Source: Fundidesulfovibrio magnetotacticus (GTDB lineage Bacteria > Desulfobacterota > Desulfovibrionia > Desulfovibrionales > Desulfovibrionaceae). Taken from it: a stretch of DNA of 43,195 nucleotides. The notes beneath the pieces were generated by a model. That model saw only the letters and a list, made by a program, of their open reading frames with translations, searched no databases and had not been told where the DNA came from. The stretch covers positions 1-43,195 of the forward strand of contig NZ_BLTE01000025.1 of assembly GCF_013019105.1 (NCBI RefSeq). Reading direction: 5' to 3'. The position numbers were made by a program, and so were the translations under genes. Positions 6,206 through 13,620 of the stretch are shown here, one piece after another (position 1 is the first letter of the stretch; every line of letters begins with the position of its first letter).

Positions 6206-8271
6206 AAGGCCACGCGGTTACGGCCCGCGGCCTTGGCCTCGTAGAGCTTGGCGTCCACTTTCGCCACCAGGTCCAGAATCGCTTCACCCTCGTGGCGCGC
6301 CACGCCGATGCTCACGGTGACGGCCCCCCCCAAGGCGTCGAGGAGCATGTTGCCGATGGCCGCGCGGACGCGCTCGGCCACCACCACGGCGCTCTCCAGG
6401 GAAGTCTCCGGCATGACCATCAGGAACTCCTCTCCTCCGTAGCGCCCGATCACGTCTGTCGTCCTTGCCTCCTGCAGGAGCCTGGAGGCCACCGCCCTGA
6501 GCACCATATCGCCGGTCTGGTGGCCGTGGCGGTCGTTGACGGATTTGAAGTGGTCCACGTCCAGCATGGCCAGGGCCACCTTTCCGTCGTAGCGCCTGCT
6601 CCGGCGCAGCTCCGCCTCGAGGGAGTCGAAGAGCGCCCGCCTGTTCAGCACTCCCGTGAGGGCGTCGGTTCTGGAGATGGACTCCAGGAGCGCGTTCTTC
6701 TCCTTGAGGGCCCTGCGGTTCCTGCGCACCAGGGACTCGGTGATGCGCAGGATGTGGGCGTTGAGGATCGGGACGAGGCTCCTGGCGGCATGGATTTCGT
6801 GTTCTGCCCAGGGTTTGCTCACGCCGCTCACGGTCCGCCGGTAGGTTTCGAAGGAGGTCCTGGGATGGATCCTGCCGGTCTCGGGGTTGAGCGTGTACGG
6901 CCTCGACGGATCGCCCCCCCAGAGTTCTTCCACGGTCATCTCCGGGCGGAACCACAGGAACGCGACACGGTCCGCCCCCCCGATGCGCAAGGCCAGGACA
7001 CCGGCCGCGCTTCGGTTCAGGCCTTCGTGTTCCGGAAACTCGCTCCCCATGCGGTCGTGCGTGAACAGCTCGCCCTGGCAACGGGCAAAGGCCCATTTGG
7101 CGAGCTTTCTCACCATGTCCGCGTCGGGGGTGAGGCCGTGCAGATAGACGCCGCGCCTACCCACCATGGCCATCCCTTCCGCCGCCACCAGATCAACAAG
7201 CCGCCCGGCGATGCGCGGCACGAGCTTCTCCAGCGCCGCCGCCCCCCTGATCCGCGCGTGCAGGCCCGAGAGCAACACCTCGGTTTTCAGGCGGTTCTCG
7301 TAGACCCGGCGAGCCAGCAGCGCCGCAAGGGTCATGCTGAAGCACTGGGCCATGAGAGTCATTGCCCGCTGCACCTCGAAGCACAGGTGCTTGGGGCCGT
7401 TGTAGTGGTGGCAGGCGATGAGCCCCCACAGCTCGCCCCGGACGATCACCGACAGCGACAGCGAAGCGCTTACTCCCATGTTCCGGAGATATTCAATGTG
7501 GATGGGCGACACGGCCCGCAGGCGCGCGTGGGTCATGTCCAGGGGCGGGCGCCCCGGCGGCGTGGGCGGGAGGAGGGGCTGGGACTCGATGTTCACGTCC
7601 GGGATGAGCCGCAGCCAGTTCTTCAGATAGAGCTTTCGGGCGGGCTCGGGGATGTCGGAGGCCGGATAGCGGTGCCCAAGAAAGGGCAGCAGCTCCGGGG
7701 CCTTGACCTCGGCCACCACCTCGCCGCTGAAGTCCTTGTGGAACTGATAGAGCATCACCCGGTCGATCCCCGCGAGATCGCGGACGGTGCGGATGATCCG
7801 GTCGTAGAGGCTGTCGAAGTCCGTCAAGGAGGCCATGCCCTCCTGCAGGTCGCAGCAGCAGACCTGCAGCCAGGAGAGACTGTGGGCCACGCCGAGTGCG
7901 GCAGGCTCGAGTTCTAGCACCAGCAGCCCGCCCACCTTGTACGCCGTGGCGGCGAGCACGCCGACCCCGCCTCGCGCCGCGTGCAACTGGACCACGTCGC
8001 GCGGCCTGTCGCAGGCGGATCCGATCAACTGTTCCAGGCGCATGGCGTCGGCCCTGGCGAAGAGGGCGGAGAGGGGTTCTCCCAGCACCTCGCCGGGCAG
8101 CGCGCCCAGGAGCCCCCGCGCGTCCCCCGCCGCCCGCGCCACGCGCAGCGTGGCCCCGTCTGCCACCAGCAGGACCCCGTGTCCCTGCACCTGCTCCGGC
8201 ACGTGCACCGGCTCTCTGTCGCAACTGCGCAGCCGGAGGCTATCCATCCCGTCGGCGGCGGAGACCGTCAC
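6202..8271 (-). CDS. Bacteriophytochrome-diguanylate cyclase (PAS-GAF-PHY-GGDEF)
   Basis: A 689-residue cytosolic photoreceptor if GTG 8271 is the start, which overlaps the heme oxygenase stop (GTGA); ATG 8247 is the alternative. Near the N-terminus, SCDREPVHVPEQVQGHG holds the cysteine (residue 17) that attaches biliverdin. The GAF domain carries the phytochrome motif YPASDIP and the chromophore-pocket ACHHYNGPK. A PHY region follows (~310-490). The C-terminus is a GGDEF domain with an intact active site, RYGGEEF, and an RTTD inhibitory site five residues before it, so it should make c-di-GMP and be product-inhibited. It replaces the histidine kinase of classical bacteriophytochromes. It is the last gene of an operon with an EAL phosphodiesterase and the enzyme that makes its chromophore. 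Confidence 0.92.
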   Translation of the reverse strand: MTVSAADGMDSLRLRSCDREPVHVPEQVQGHGVLLVADGATLRVARAAGDARGLLGALPGEVLGEPLSALFARADAMRLEQLIGSACDRPRDVVQLHAARGGVGVLAATAYKVGGLLVLELEPAALGVAHSLSWLQVCCCDLQEGMASLTDFDSLYDRIIRTVRDLAGIDRVMLYQFHKDFSGEVVAEVKAPELLPFLGHRYPASDIPEPARKLYLKNWLRLIPDVNIESQPLLPPTPPGRPPLDMTHARLRAVSPIHIEYLRNMGVSASLSLSVIVRGELWGLIACHHYNGPKHLCFEVQRAMTLMAQCFSMTLAALLARRVYENRLKTEVLLSGLHARIRGAAALEKLVPRIAGRLVDLVAAEGMAMVGRRGVYLHGLTPDADMVRKLAKWAFARCQGELFTHDRMGSEFPEHEGLNRSAAGVLALRIGGADRVAFLWFRPEMTVEELWGGDPSRPYTLNPETGRIHPRTSFETYRRTVSGVSKPWAEHEIHAARSLVPILNAHILRITESLVRRNRRALKEKNALLESISRTDALTGVLNRRALFDSLEAELRRSRRYDGKVALAMLDVDHFKSVNDRHGHQTGDMVLRAVASRLLQEARTTDVIGRYGGEEFLMVMPETSLESAVVVAERVRAAIGNMLLDALGGAVTVSIGVARHEGEAILDLVAKVDAKLYEAKAAGRNRVAF

Positions 8272-8876
8272 CCGGCACGCTCCCGCAGCCAGCCTTCCAA
8301 GGCCAGGAAGCACCCTTTCGCCGCGTCCGCCGCCTCGGCCGCCGCCTCGCGGTCCAGGTGGTCTTCCAGCAGTTTCCTGAAGCCGGTCCAGTACGCCGCG
8401 ACTTCCATGCCTCCGCTCGAAAAATAGGCGCAGCCGTTGGAGGCGTCCAGGCCCAGGCTCTGGCTAACACGGGACGCGATGACCTTCCCGCCCAGGCGCG
8501 ACCCCTCCAGCACGTAGAGCTGGGCCAGGGCCACGGCGGGAGAGGTCGGCGCCGGAAGGCTCCGGCAGAGCGGCAGCGCCTCCCGCGCGTCCTTGTCGAA
8601 GCCCAGGCGGCTCAGGTCCTCCTCCAGCAGGGCCAGCCGGGACCATTGTCTGCCCCGCAGATGCGCCGACAGTCCCTCACCTGCCTGGCCCTGGCGCGCG
8701 AAGGCGTCCAGGCCACGCTCCAGCGGGACCAGGAAGCCGTGGAGAACGGACAGCGCGAAAGCGTACTCCTCCCGGGTCGCCCGGCCCTCGGCCACTGCGG
8801 CCAAGGGAGGGAGCGTCTCCAGCCGGACGTGGAGGGGCCAGACGGCGTCCCGCATGGTCAGGTGGTTCGGGTGCAT
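8268..8876 (-). CDS. bphO: Biliverdin-producing heme oxygenase BphO
   Basis: A 202-residue soluble, helical protein. It opens heme with O2 and reductant to give biliverdin, CO and iron, supplying the chromophore for the adjacent phytochrome. His16 in WPLHVRLE is the likely proximal heme ligand. The BphO signature is present: LYVLEGSRLGGKVIASRVS, then GCAYF and a late YWTGFRKLLEDHL. ATG 8876 has GAGGAG upstream and begins one base after the stop of the EAL gene; its own stop overlaps the phytochrome start. Fusion-like packing of bphO with bphP is common. What is unusual is an O2-requiring enzyme in an apparent anaerobe. Confidence 0.9.
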   Translation of the reverse strand: MHPNHLTMRDAVWPLHVRLETLPPLAAVAEGRATREEYAFALSVLHGFLVPLERGLDAFARQGQAGEGLSAHLRGRQWSRLALLEEDLSRLGFDKDAREALPLCRSLPAPTSPAVALAQLYVLEGSRLGGKVIASRVSQSLGLDASNGCAYFSSGGMEVAAYWTGFRKLLEDHLDREAAAEAADAAKGCFLALEGWLRERAG

Positions 8877-8877
8877 T

Positions 8878-9957
8878 TCATGCTCCTCGGGCGCGCGACG
8901 CGTCCCGGATGCCGCCGGGTGAAGGTTTACCGAAGAGATAGCCCTGCGCGAGGTCGGCTCCGTTGCGGCGGAACCACTGGTGTTCGCCCTCGGTCTCCAC
9001 GCCCTCGGCGATGGTGAGCATGCCCAGGTCCCGGGCCATGTCCAGGATGGTGGAGGCCACCCGGGCCTTGTAGGGGTCTTCGTGCACGCCGCGCGCGATT
9101 TCCATGTCGATCTTGATGTAGTCCGGCCGCAGGCGGTGGAGCAGGCTCAGCGAGGAGTATCCCGCCCCGAGGTCGTCAAGGGCCACGCGGAAGCCCTTGG
9201 CGCGGTAGAACTCCACCACCTTCACAAGGTGCCCCGTGTCCTTCACCTCGTCGCTCTCCACCACCTCGAACACGATGGACTCGTGGCTAATGCCCGCTGC
9301 GCTGATGGCCTGAAGAGTGGTTTGCAGACAGTATTCCGGGGTGTAGATGGAGGTGGGGTTGAAGTTGATGAAGAGCTTCCCCTCCAGCCCGGCCCGGCTG
9401 GCGGACTCGATGGCGCTGATGCGCGCGGCGCGGTCCAGGTAGAAGAGCAGGTCCCCCCGGCGGGCCACGTCGAACATCCGGCCCGGAGCGACGAGCGTGC
9501 CATCGGCCTCGAACCCGCGCAGCAGGCATTCGTGGCCGTGCACCTCGCCGGGGTCCTCGCAGGAAACGATGGGCTGGAAGTGGCTCGTGATCCTGCCCGC
9601 CTTGAGCACTTCCACCAGCCACTGCCCCTGGAACCTGGCCAGCAGCGCCGCCAGCGACTGCATCTGCACCAGTTCCTGGATGCTTGGGGTAGCGCCCGGC
9701 TCCACGATCAGCGACCGGGTGTCGCGCTGCTCCGCCTCGCCCAGGCCGCACAGAAAACCGCCGCACAACGCGGCGAGCGCTCCGTCTTCGAGCACGATGG
9801 CGTAGATGCCCGGATAGGGCTCGCTGAAACGGGCGCCCGTGGATTCAAGGAACTGCCGCAGGCCCCTCGCCACCGGGTCGATGGGGGGCACGAGATAAAG
9901 GGTTCCCTCCGAAGGCATTGCGCCGGGAAGGACCTCGCAACGACCGCAAGCCGCCAT
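8878..9957 (-). CDS. EAL-domain c-di-GMP phosphodiesterase
   Basis: A 359-residue protein. ATG 9957 is chosen because GGAGGG lies 6 bases upstream; the longer frame to 10077 lacks a site. Residues 1-115 are an uncharacterised N-terminal region beginning with CGRC. From about 120 an EAL domain follows with the catalytic set intact: ECLLR (Glu143), FINFNPTSI, FEVVESDE, DDLGAGYSSL, YIKIDMEI and IAEGVET. It should hydrolyse c-di-GMP to pGpG and so oppose the GGDEF enzyme in the same operon. It is the first gene, followed one base later by bphO. The Cys pair in the N-terminus could bind metal or sense redox, but that is speculation. Confidence 0.9.
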   Translation of the reverse strand: MAACGRCEVLPGAMPSEGTLYLVPPIDPVARGLRQFLESTGARFSEPYPGIYAIVLEDGALAALCGGFLCGLGEAEQRDTRSLIVEPGATPSIQELVQMQSLAALLARFQGQWLVEVLKAGRITSHFQPIVSCEDPGEVHGHECLLRGFEADGTLVAPGRMFDVARRGDLLFYLDRAARISAIESASRAGLEGKLFINFNPTSIYTPEYCLQTTLQAISAAGISHESIVFEVVESDEVKDTGHLVKVVEFYRAKGFRVALDDLGAGYSSLSLLHRLRPDYIKIDMEIARGVHEDPYKARVASTILDMARDLGMLTIAEGVETEGEHQWFRRNGADLAQGYLFGKPSPGGIRDASRARGA

Positions 9958-10041
9958 GTCACGCCCTCCGTCCTTTGTTGCTCTCTCCTGCCGGACCTGA
10001 AGACAGACGGCGTCAGGCTGCAGATTATCCCTCAATTTTCC

Positions 10042-10070
10042 AAAATACTTCGCGCATCGTCCCGAGTCAA
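10042..10070 (-). promoter_or_regulatory. Sigma-70 type promoter for the EAL-bphO-bphP operon
   Basis: On the minus strand TTGACT (10070-10065) is followed after 17 bases by TATTTT (10047-10042), about 80 bases upstream of the EAL start codon. This is one of the best matches to the sigma-70 consensus in the window. Confidence 0.6.
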
Positions 10071-10168
10071 ACGCCATCTTCCTGAACCCTATTTTTCAAG
10101 TGGTTTTCGCGTGGTCCGAGGGGGGGAGACTCCGCGCGCGAGGGCGGCGCGACGTCCCGAAACGAAAG

Positions 10169-10189
10169 CGCCCGGCGCTGGGCCGGGCG
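10169..10189 (-). terminator. Rho-independent terminator after the SH3 protein gene
   Basis: Read on the minus strand, CGCCCGG / CCGGGCG forms a 7-bp stem with a 7-base loop, followed by CTTTCGTTT. It lies 47 bases beyond the stop at 10236. Confidence 0.6.
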
Positions 10190-10235
10190 TGAAAGGTCTG
10201 GTGGGGTTCGGGCGCTGGCAGAAGCCCGCGCGCGA

Positions 10236-10910
10236 TCACAAGTACATGCGGTTGGCCTTCTTGCGGGCCGAGCGCCCTAGCAGGTAGCCGAACAGCCACC
10301 CGGCGAGCAGCACGCCCGCCCCGGCCAGGAACCACTTCACGTCGGAAAGGTCGCGCAGGGACTCGTTCTCACGGCGCAGGCGCTCCATCTCCTGCCGGGT
10401 CGTGTCGTAGGCGGCCTTGAGTTCGGCGTGGCTCTTGGTCATCTCGGCCACGTTGGCGTTGGCCTTGGAGAGCGCCTCGAACTCGGCCTTGACCCGCGCG
10501 TGCTCCGCCTGGAGGGCCGTGAGGTTCTGGCGGAGGTTCTTGTTGTCCTCCTCGTACTTGCCGATGATGGCCTCCACCTTGCCGGCCTTCTCGATCATGT
10601 CCGCGTTGCGCGATTTGAACTCGTCGAACTGGACGCGAATGGGCGTGTCGTTGGAAAGGTAGCGCTTGAGCACCCAGCCTTCCTTGCCGGTGTCCGTGCG
10701 CACGTAGTACCACTCGCCCTCTTCCTTGAGCTTCTCCACTCGCGACCCGCTCTTGAGCATCTGCACGATCTTGTTCTCGAGCGTGGGGCCGGTGCGCACC
10801 GTGATTTCCTGCACGTCGGCCACGTAGAGTTGCTGGGCCAGGGCCGGCCGCGCGGCCGCGAGAAGGCAGGACAGCGCCGCCGCGAAGAGCATCGTTCGGA
10901 TAGGATTCAT
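10236..10910 (-). CDS. Exported SH3-domain, coiled-coil, membrane-anchored protein (TIGR04211-like)
   Basis: A 224-residue protein from ATG 10910. A signal peptide (MLFAAALSCLLAAARPALA) is followed by a bacterial SH3 domain at about 26-85 (LYVADVQEITVRTGPTLENK ... GEWYYVRTDTGKEGWVLKRYL). A long coiled coil spans about 90-190, then a membrane span (VKWFLAGAGVLLAGWLFGYLLG) and a basic tail. The order matches the TIGR04211 SH3 family. The protein is probably periplasmic, anchored in the inner membrane by its C-terminus, with the SH3 domain likely touching peptidoglycan. Its function is unknown. Confidence 0.8.
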   Translation of the reverse strand: MNPIRTMLFAAALSCLLAAARPALAQQLYVADVQEITVRTGPTLENKIVQMLKSGSRVEKLKEEGEWYYVRTDTGKEGWVLKRYLSNDTPIRVQFDEFKSRNADMIEKAGKVEAIIGKYEEDNKNLRQNLTALQAEHARVKAEFEALSKANANVAEMTKSHAELKAAYDTTRQEMERLRRENESLRDLSDVKWFLAGAGVLLAGWLFGYLLGRSARKKANRMYL

Positions 10911-11052
10911 GAATTCTCTGCCTAGAGGAATCGGCGGATAACACCTGGAGCCCGCCGCCAACGTCGACGCCTGCCAACCTACCCAAAGAGCCCCGCCGTT
11001 TCAAGACCTTACTCCATACCCTGTTGCCACGGGGCCTGGGGTGCGTTACAGA

Positions 11053-11271
11053 ATGTCCGCAATGGAATCCCACGACGCCGCGCACTACCTGGCCCTCATC
11101 GACAAGGCCCAGAGCTACCATGACCTGGTGGTCCTGCGTTCGCGCTTCTTCAACCTGCTGGAGCGCACCCTCACCCAGGAGGAATACCTGGCCGTGAAGG
11201 ACCGCTGGAACGCCAAGGCCAAGGACGAAACCCTCCCGGTGGCCCCGCCCAAGGCCCCCTCGGCCGACTAG
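11053..11271 (+). CDS. Small hypothetical helical protein
   Basis: About 72 residues from ATG 11053; GTG 11041 and ATG 11062 are alternatives, and none has a clear ribosome binding site. The middle is amphipathic and helical (YLALIDKAQSYHDLVVLRSR ... LTQEEYLAVKDRW), with a Pro/Ala tail. The ORF is preceded by a 142-base intergenic region and followed by a terminator-like hairpin, which supports an independent gene. I do not recognise a family. Confidence 0.55.
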   Translation: MSAMESHDAAHYLALIDKAQSYHDLVVLRSRFFNLLERTLTQEEYLAVKDRWNAKAKDETLPVAPPKAPSAD

Positions 11272-11302
11272 CGCCGCGTCTCCAGCCCCCGCCCTCGCGG
11301 CG

Positions 11303-11322
11303 GCGCGCCCTGCCGGGCGCGC
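11303..11322. terminator. Hairpin between convergent genes
   Basis: A perfect 8-bp stem GCGCGCCC / GGGCGCGC has a TGCC loop and lies between the small hypothetical gene and the convergent peroxiredoxin gene. It has no U tract. Confidence 0.45.
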
Positions 11323-11360
11323 GTGCCCCGGCCCGTCGCTTCGGCGTCTCCACGCGGCGT

Positions 11361-11882
11361 TCAGCCCCGGACGAGTTCCTCCAGCTTCTCCAGCACCTGG
11401 GCGGCGTGCCCCTTGCTGGCGGCCTTGGCCCAGCGCGCGGCCACCTTGAGGTCCGGCCCCACCAGCAGCGTGGAGCGGATGGTCCCTTCGCAGGTCTTGC
11501 CGCACTGGGTCTTCAGGCCCCAGGAGCCTAGGGCCCTGAGGGTCTCCGTGGAGGGATCGGAGAGAAGGGCCACGCCCAGATCCTTCTTTGCGATGAAGGC
11601 GTGGTGCGCCTTGAGCGAATCGCGCGAGACCCCAAGCACCCTGGCCCCCAGGGCCTCGAAGCGGTCCGCCAGGGCCGTGAACTCCTGGGCCTCGGTGGTG
11701 CATCCGCTGGTCTGGTCCTTGGGGTAGGCGTAGAGCACGGTCCAACGGCCCGCCAGGGACTCCAGGCTCACGGTCTCCTCTCCGCCGCCGGGCAGGGCGG
11801 CCGTGAGGGTGAAGGCGGGCGCGGGCTCGCCGGGCGCGGGGCCAGCGGGGGGGGATGGCGTTCCGGTCTGCTTGTCGGCCAT
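11361..11882 (-). CDS. bcp: Bcp/PrxQ-type thiol peroxidase
   Basis: A 173-residue peroxiredoxin that reduces peroxides with a reactive cysteine and, usually, thioredoxin. The peroxidatic Cys61 lies in YPKDQTSGCTTEAQEF, matching the family motif except for Ser in place of Pro. The classical resolving cysteine five residues on is replaced by Gln66. Two others, Cys127 and Cys131 in TQCGKTCEG, could take over that role, giving an atypical resolving mechanism. The N-terminal 20 residues are a Pro/Gly-rich extension. It is transcribed divergently from the motif-repeat protein, with a good TATAAT -10 box upstream. Confidence 0.9.
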   Translation of the reverse strand: MADKQTGTPSPPAGPAPGEPAPAFTLTAALPGGGEETVSLESLAGRWTVLYAYPKDQTSGCTTEAQEFTALADRFEALGARVLGVSRDSLKAHHAFIAKKDLGVALLSDPSTETLRALGSWGLKTQCGKTCEGTIRSTLLVGPDLKVAARWAKAASKGHAAQVLEKLEELVRG

Positions 11883-11934
11883 GGTCTTGCTCCTTCAGGG
11901 CGCGGCAAGGCCCTTTTCTTGCTTCAGTTCAAGT

Positions 11935-11963
11935 ATTATAAGGGAGTCGGGTTTCGGTTTCCA
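11935..11963 (-). promoter_or_regulatory. Putative promoter of the peroxiredoxin gene
   Basis: The minus strand has a perfect -10 TATAAT (11940-11935), 17 bases after a weak -35 TGGAAA (11963-11958). This is about 50 bases before the ATG at 11882, in an AT-rich island. Confidence 0.5.
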
Positions 11964-11987
11964 CACCCTTCGGGCGGGAGATTCGCC

Positions 11988-12737
11988 GTGCACGTCTGGG
12001 ATCGCCATTTCCTGCGCTTCGCGGGCGCGCAGCCGCCCGACGAAATGTTCCGGGCGCAGCGCGCGGCCGAAGGGGCCACCACACCCGCCAACATCGACGA
12101 AAAACCGGCCGGCCACCCGGACCGCCCCAGCGTCATGGACGCCCGGTTCCGCAGCTCCCTGGCCGACAGCCTGCCCGAGACGGACAACCCCTCCAAAATC
12201 CTGGCCGGGCTGTCCGAGGCCAAGCCGCCCTGGGCGCCCGGCGAGGCGCCCTGGGACGTGCCCGACAGCCCGGACAACCCCAGCGCCATCCTGGGCTTCA
12301 TGTCCCAGTCCCAGGGGGGAGGCTCCCCGGGCGGGGCCGGGCCGCCTGAGGCGGACCTGCCGTCCAGCATTCTGGCCAGCCTGACCCAGGCCGCGCCCCC
12401 CGCGGAGGTCGCCAAGCCTCCCGAGGCCGATTTGCCCTCCAGCATCCTGGCCGGCCTCACCCAGCCCGCGCCGCCCGTGGAGGTCGCCAAGCCGCCCGAC
12501 GCGGACCTGCCTTCCAGCATTCTGGCCAGCCTCGCCCAGGCCGCGCCGCCCGTGGAGGCCGCCAAGCCGCCCGAGGCGGACCTGCCCTCCAGCATCCTGG
12601 CATCGCTCACGCAGCCGCGCCCGGCCGAGACGATCAACCCGCCTCCCCCCGCCGACCTGCCCTCCAACATGCTGGCGGGCCTCGCCCAGGCGGCACCGGA
12701 GGCCCCCTCCGGGCGCATCGTGGAAGAGACGGCCTGA
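11988..12737 (+). CDS. Protein with seven D-x-PS-x-IL-x-x-L motifs, unknown
   Basis: A 249-residue protein. GTG 11988 is chosen because GGGAG lies 7 bases upstream. The first 50 residues (VHVWDRHFLRFAG...) could form a small ordered unit. The rest is low-complexity Pro/Ala-rich sequence carrying seven spaced copies of a short hydrophobic motif: DNPSKILAGL, DNPSAILGFM, then five copies of ADLPSSILASL-like sequence. Copies 3-7 sit in near-exact 25-residue units joined by Pro-rich linkers. There is no signal peptide or membrane span. Such arrays usually present a repeated binding motif to a partner; none is identifiable here. It converges on mqnD with a 4-base gap. Confidence 0.65.
   Translation: MHVWDRHFLRFAGAQPPDEMFRAQRAAEGATTPANIDEKPAGHPDRPSVMDARFRSSLADSLPETDNPSKILAGLSEAKPPWAPGEAPWDVPDSPDNPSAILGFMSQSQGGGSPGGAGPPEADLPSSILASLTQAAPPAEVAKPPEADLPSSILAGLTQPAPPVEVAKPPDADLPSSILASLAQAAPPVEAAKPPEADLPSSILASLTQPRPAETINPPPPADLPSNMLAGLAQAAPEAPSGRIVEETA
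12342..12713 (+). repeat. Tandem 75-bp coding repeats
   Basis: Units begin at 12342, 12417, 12492 and 12567 (75 bp each; the fourth is 72 bp), with a partial fifth from 12639. Each encodes PPEADLPSSILASLTQ plus a Pro-rich linker. Silent differences between units show the array is not a very recent expansion. Confidence 0.8.
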
Positions 12738-12741
12738 CCCG

Positions 12742-13620
12742 CTACCAGAACAGCCCGCCCTCCGGGGCGGTCCCGGCGGCCTCGAAGGCCCGCCCGGCCA
12801 GCAGTTCGATGGCCCGGCGGCCCTCCTCGCCCACATCCATGCTGAAGTCGGTGACGAACGTCTCGATGTGCCGGGCCGTCACTTCGGGCGAAAGCTCCTG
12901 GGCGTTGGCCGCGATCCATTCCCTGCTGTCGTCGGGGTGCGCGCGCGCGTGGCGCAGGCTCGCGCGGATGGCCCCGGCGACGGCCTGGGCCACCTCCGGC
13001 CCCAGGTCGCGCCGCACGGCGATCACTCCCAGGGGCAGGGGCAGGCTGAAGCGGCCCTCCCACCAGGCGCCCAGGTCCTCCACGAGGCGCAGGCCGAAGC
13101 CGGGATAGGTGAAGCGCCCCTCGTGGATCACCACGCCCGCGTCCACCTCGCAGGCGGCCAGGGCGGGCATGATCTCGTCGTAGCGCAGCTCCACCACGCT
13201 TCCCTCCACGCCCATCAGCCGCGCCAGCAGGGCCGCCGTGGTACGCCGCCCGGGCACGGCCAGGGTCTTGAAGCGCCGCCTGGGGTTGCGCGCCCGGTGC
13301 GTGAGCAAAAGCGGCCCCACGCCGCGCCCCAGCGCCCCGCCGCAGGAGAGCAGGCGGTAGTGCGCAGCGGCCTCGGCCACGGCGGCCAGCGAAATCTTCA
13401 CCACGTCCAGCTCGCCCCGGGAGGCGCGGGCGTTCAACTCCTCCACGTCGGCCAGGAGCGGGGGCTCGAACGTGGGGCCTTCCGTGACTCCATGGGCCAG
13501 GGCGTGGAAAATGAACGTGTCGTTGGGGCAGGGCGAAATGCCGAGGCTCAGCCCGCCTTGACGGACAGCCCCGCCGGGCGTATCGGTGACCACCCGGTCA
13601 CCGGGTTCGGATCGCACCAT
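12742..13620 (-). CDS. mqnD: 1,4-dihydroxy-6-naphthoate synthase MqnD
   Basis: About 292 residues from ATG 13620. MqnD converts cyclic dehypoxanthine futalosine to 1,4-dihydroxy-6-naphthoate in the futalosine route to menaquinone. The family signature LSLGISPCPNDTFIFHALA opens the protein and VVIHEGRFTY carries the catalytic His. The two-lobed binding-protein fold and length fit. ATG 13620 overlaps the divergent TetR ATG (both lie in one CATG), which leaves no room for a separate ribosome binding site. GTG 13593 is an alternative start, and family members usually begin only a few residues before LGxSPCPND. It lies opposite the mqnE-mqnC-mqnA genes, so the pathway is clustered. Confidence 0.9.
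   Translation of the reverse strand: MVRSEPGDRVVTDTPGGAVRQGGLSLGISPCPNDTFIFHALAHGVTEGPTFEPPLLADVEELNARASRGELDVVKISLAAVAEAAAHYRLLSCGGALGRGVGPLLLTHRARNPRRRFKTLAVPGRRTTAALLARLMGVEGSVVELRYDEIMPALAACEVDAGVVIHEGRFTYPGFGLRLVEDLGAWWEGRFSLPLPLGVIAVRRDLGPEVAQAVAGAIRASLRHARAHPDDSREWIAANAQELSPEVTARHIETFVTDFSMDVGEEGRRAIELLAGRAFEAAGTAPEGGLFW
13584..13603. promoter_or_regulatory. Palindromic operator candidate between mqnD and the TetR gene
   Basis: A perfect inverted repeat CGGTGAC-CACCCG-GTCACCG lies 15 bases upstream of the TetR start and over the 5' end of the mqnD frame. TetR regulators commonly bind such palindromes in divergent promoters. Confidence 0.5.

Noticed and set aside
6292-7917. 541-codon plus-strand frame
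   Set aside because: It is antisense to the phytochrome gene, which has intact PAS, GAF and GGDEF motifs.
12342-12713. CRISPR array
   Set aside because: The 75-bp units are contiguous coding repeats without unique spacers, encoding a protein motif.
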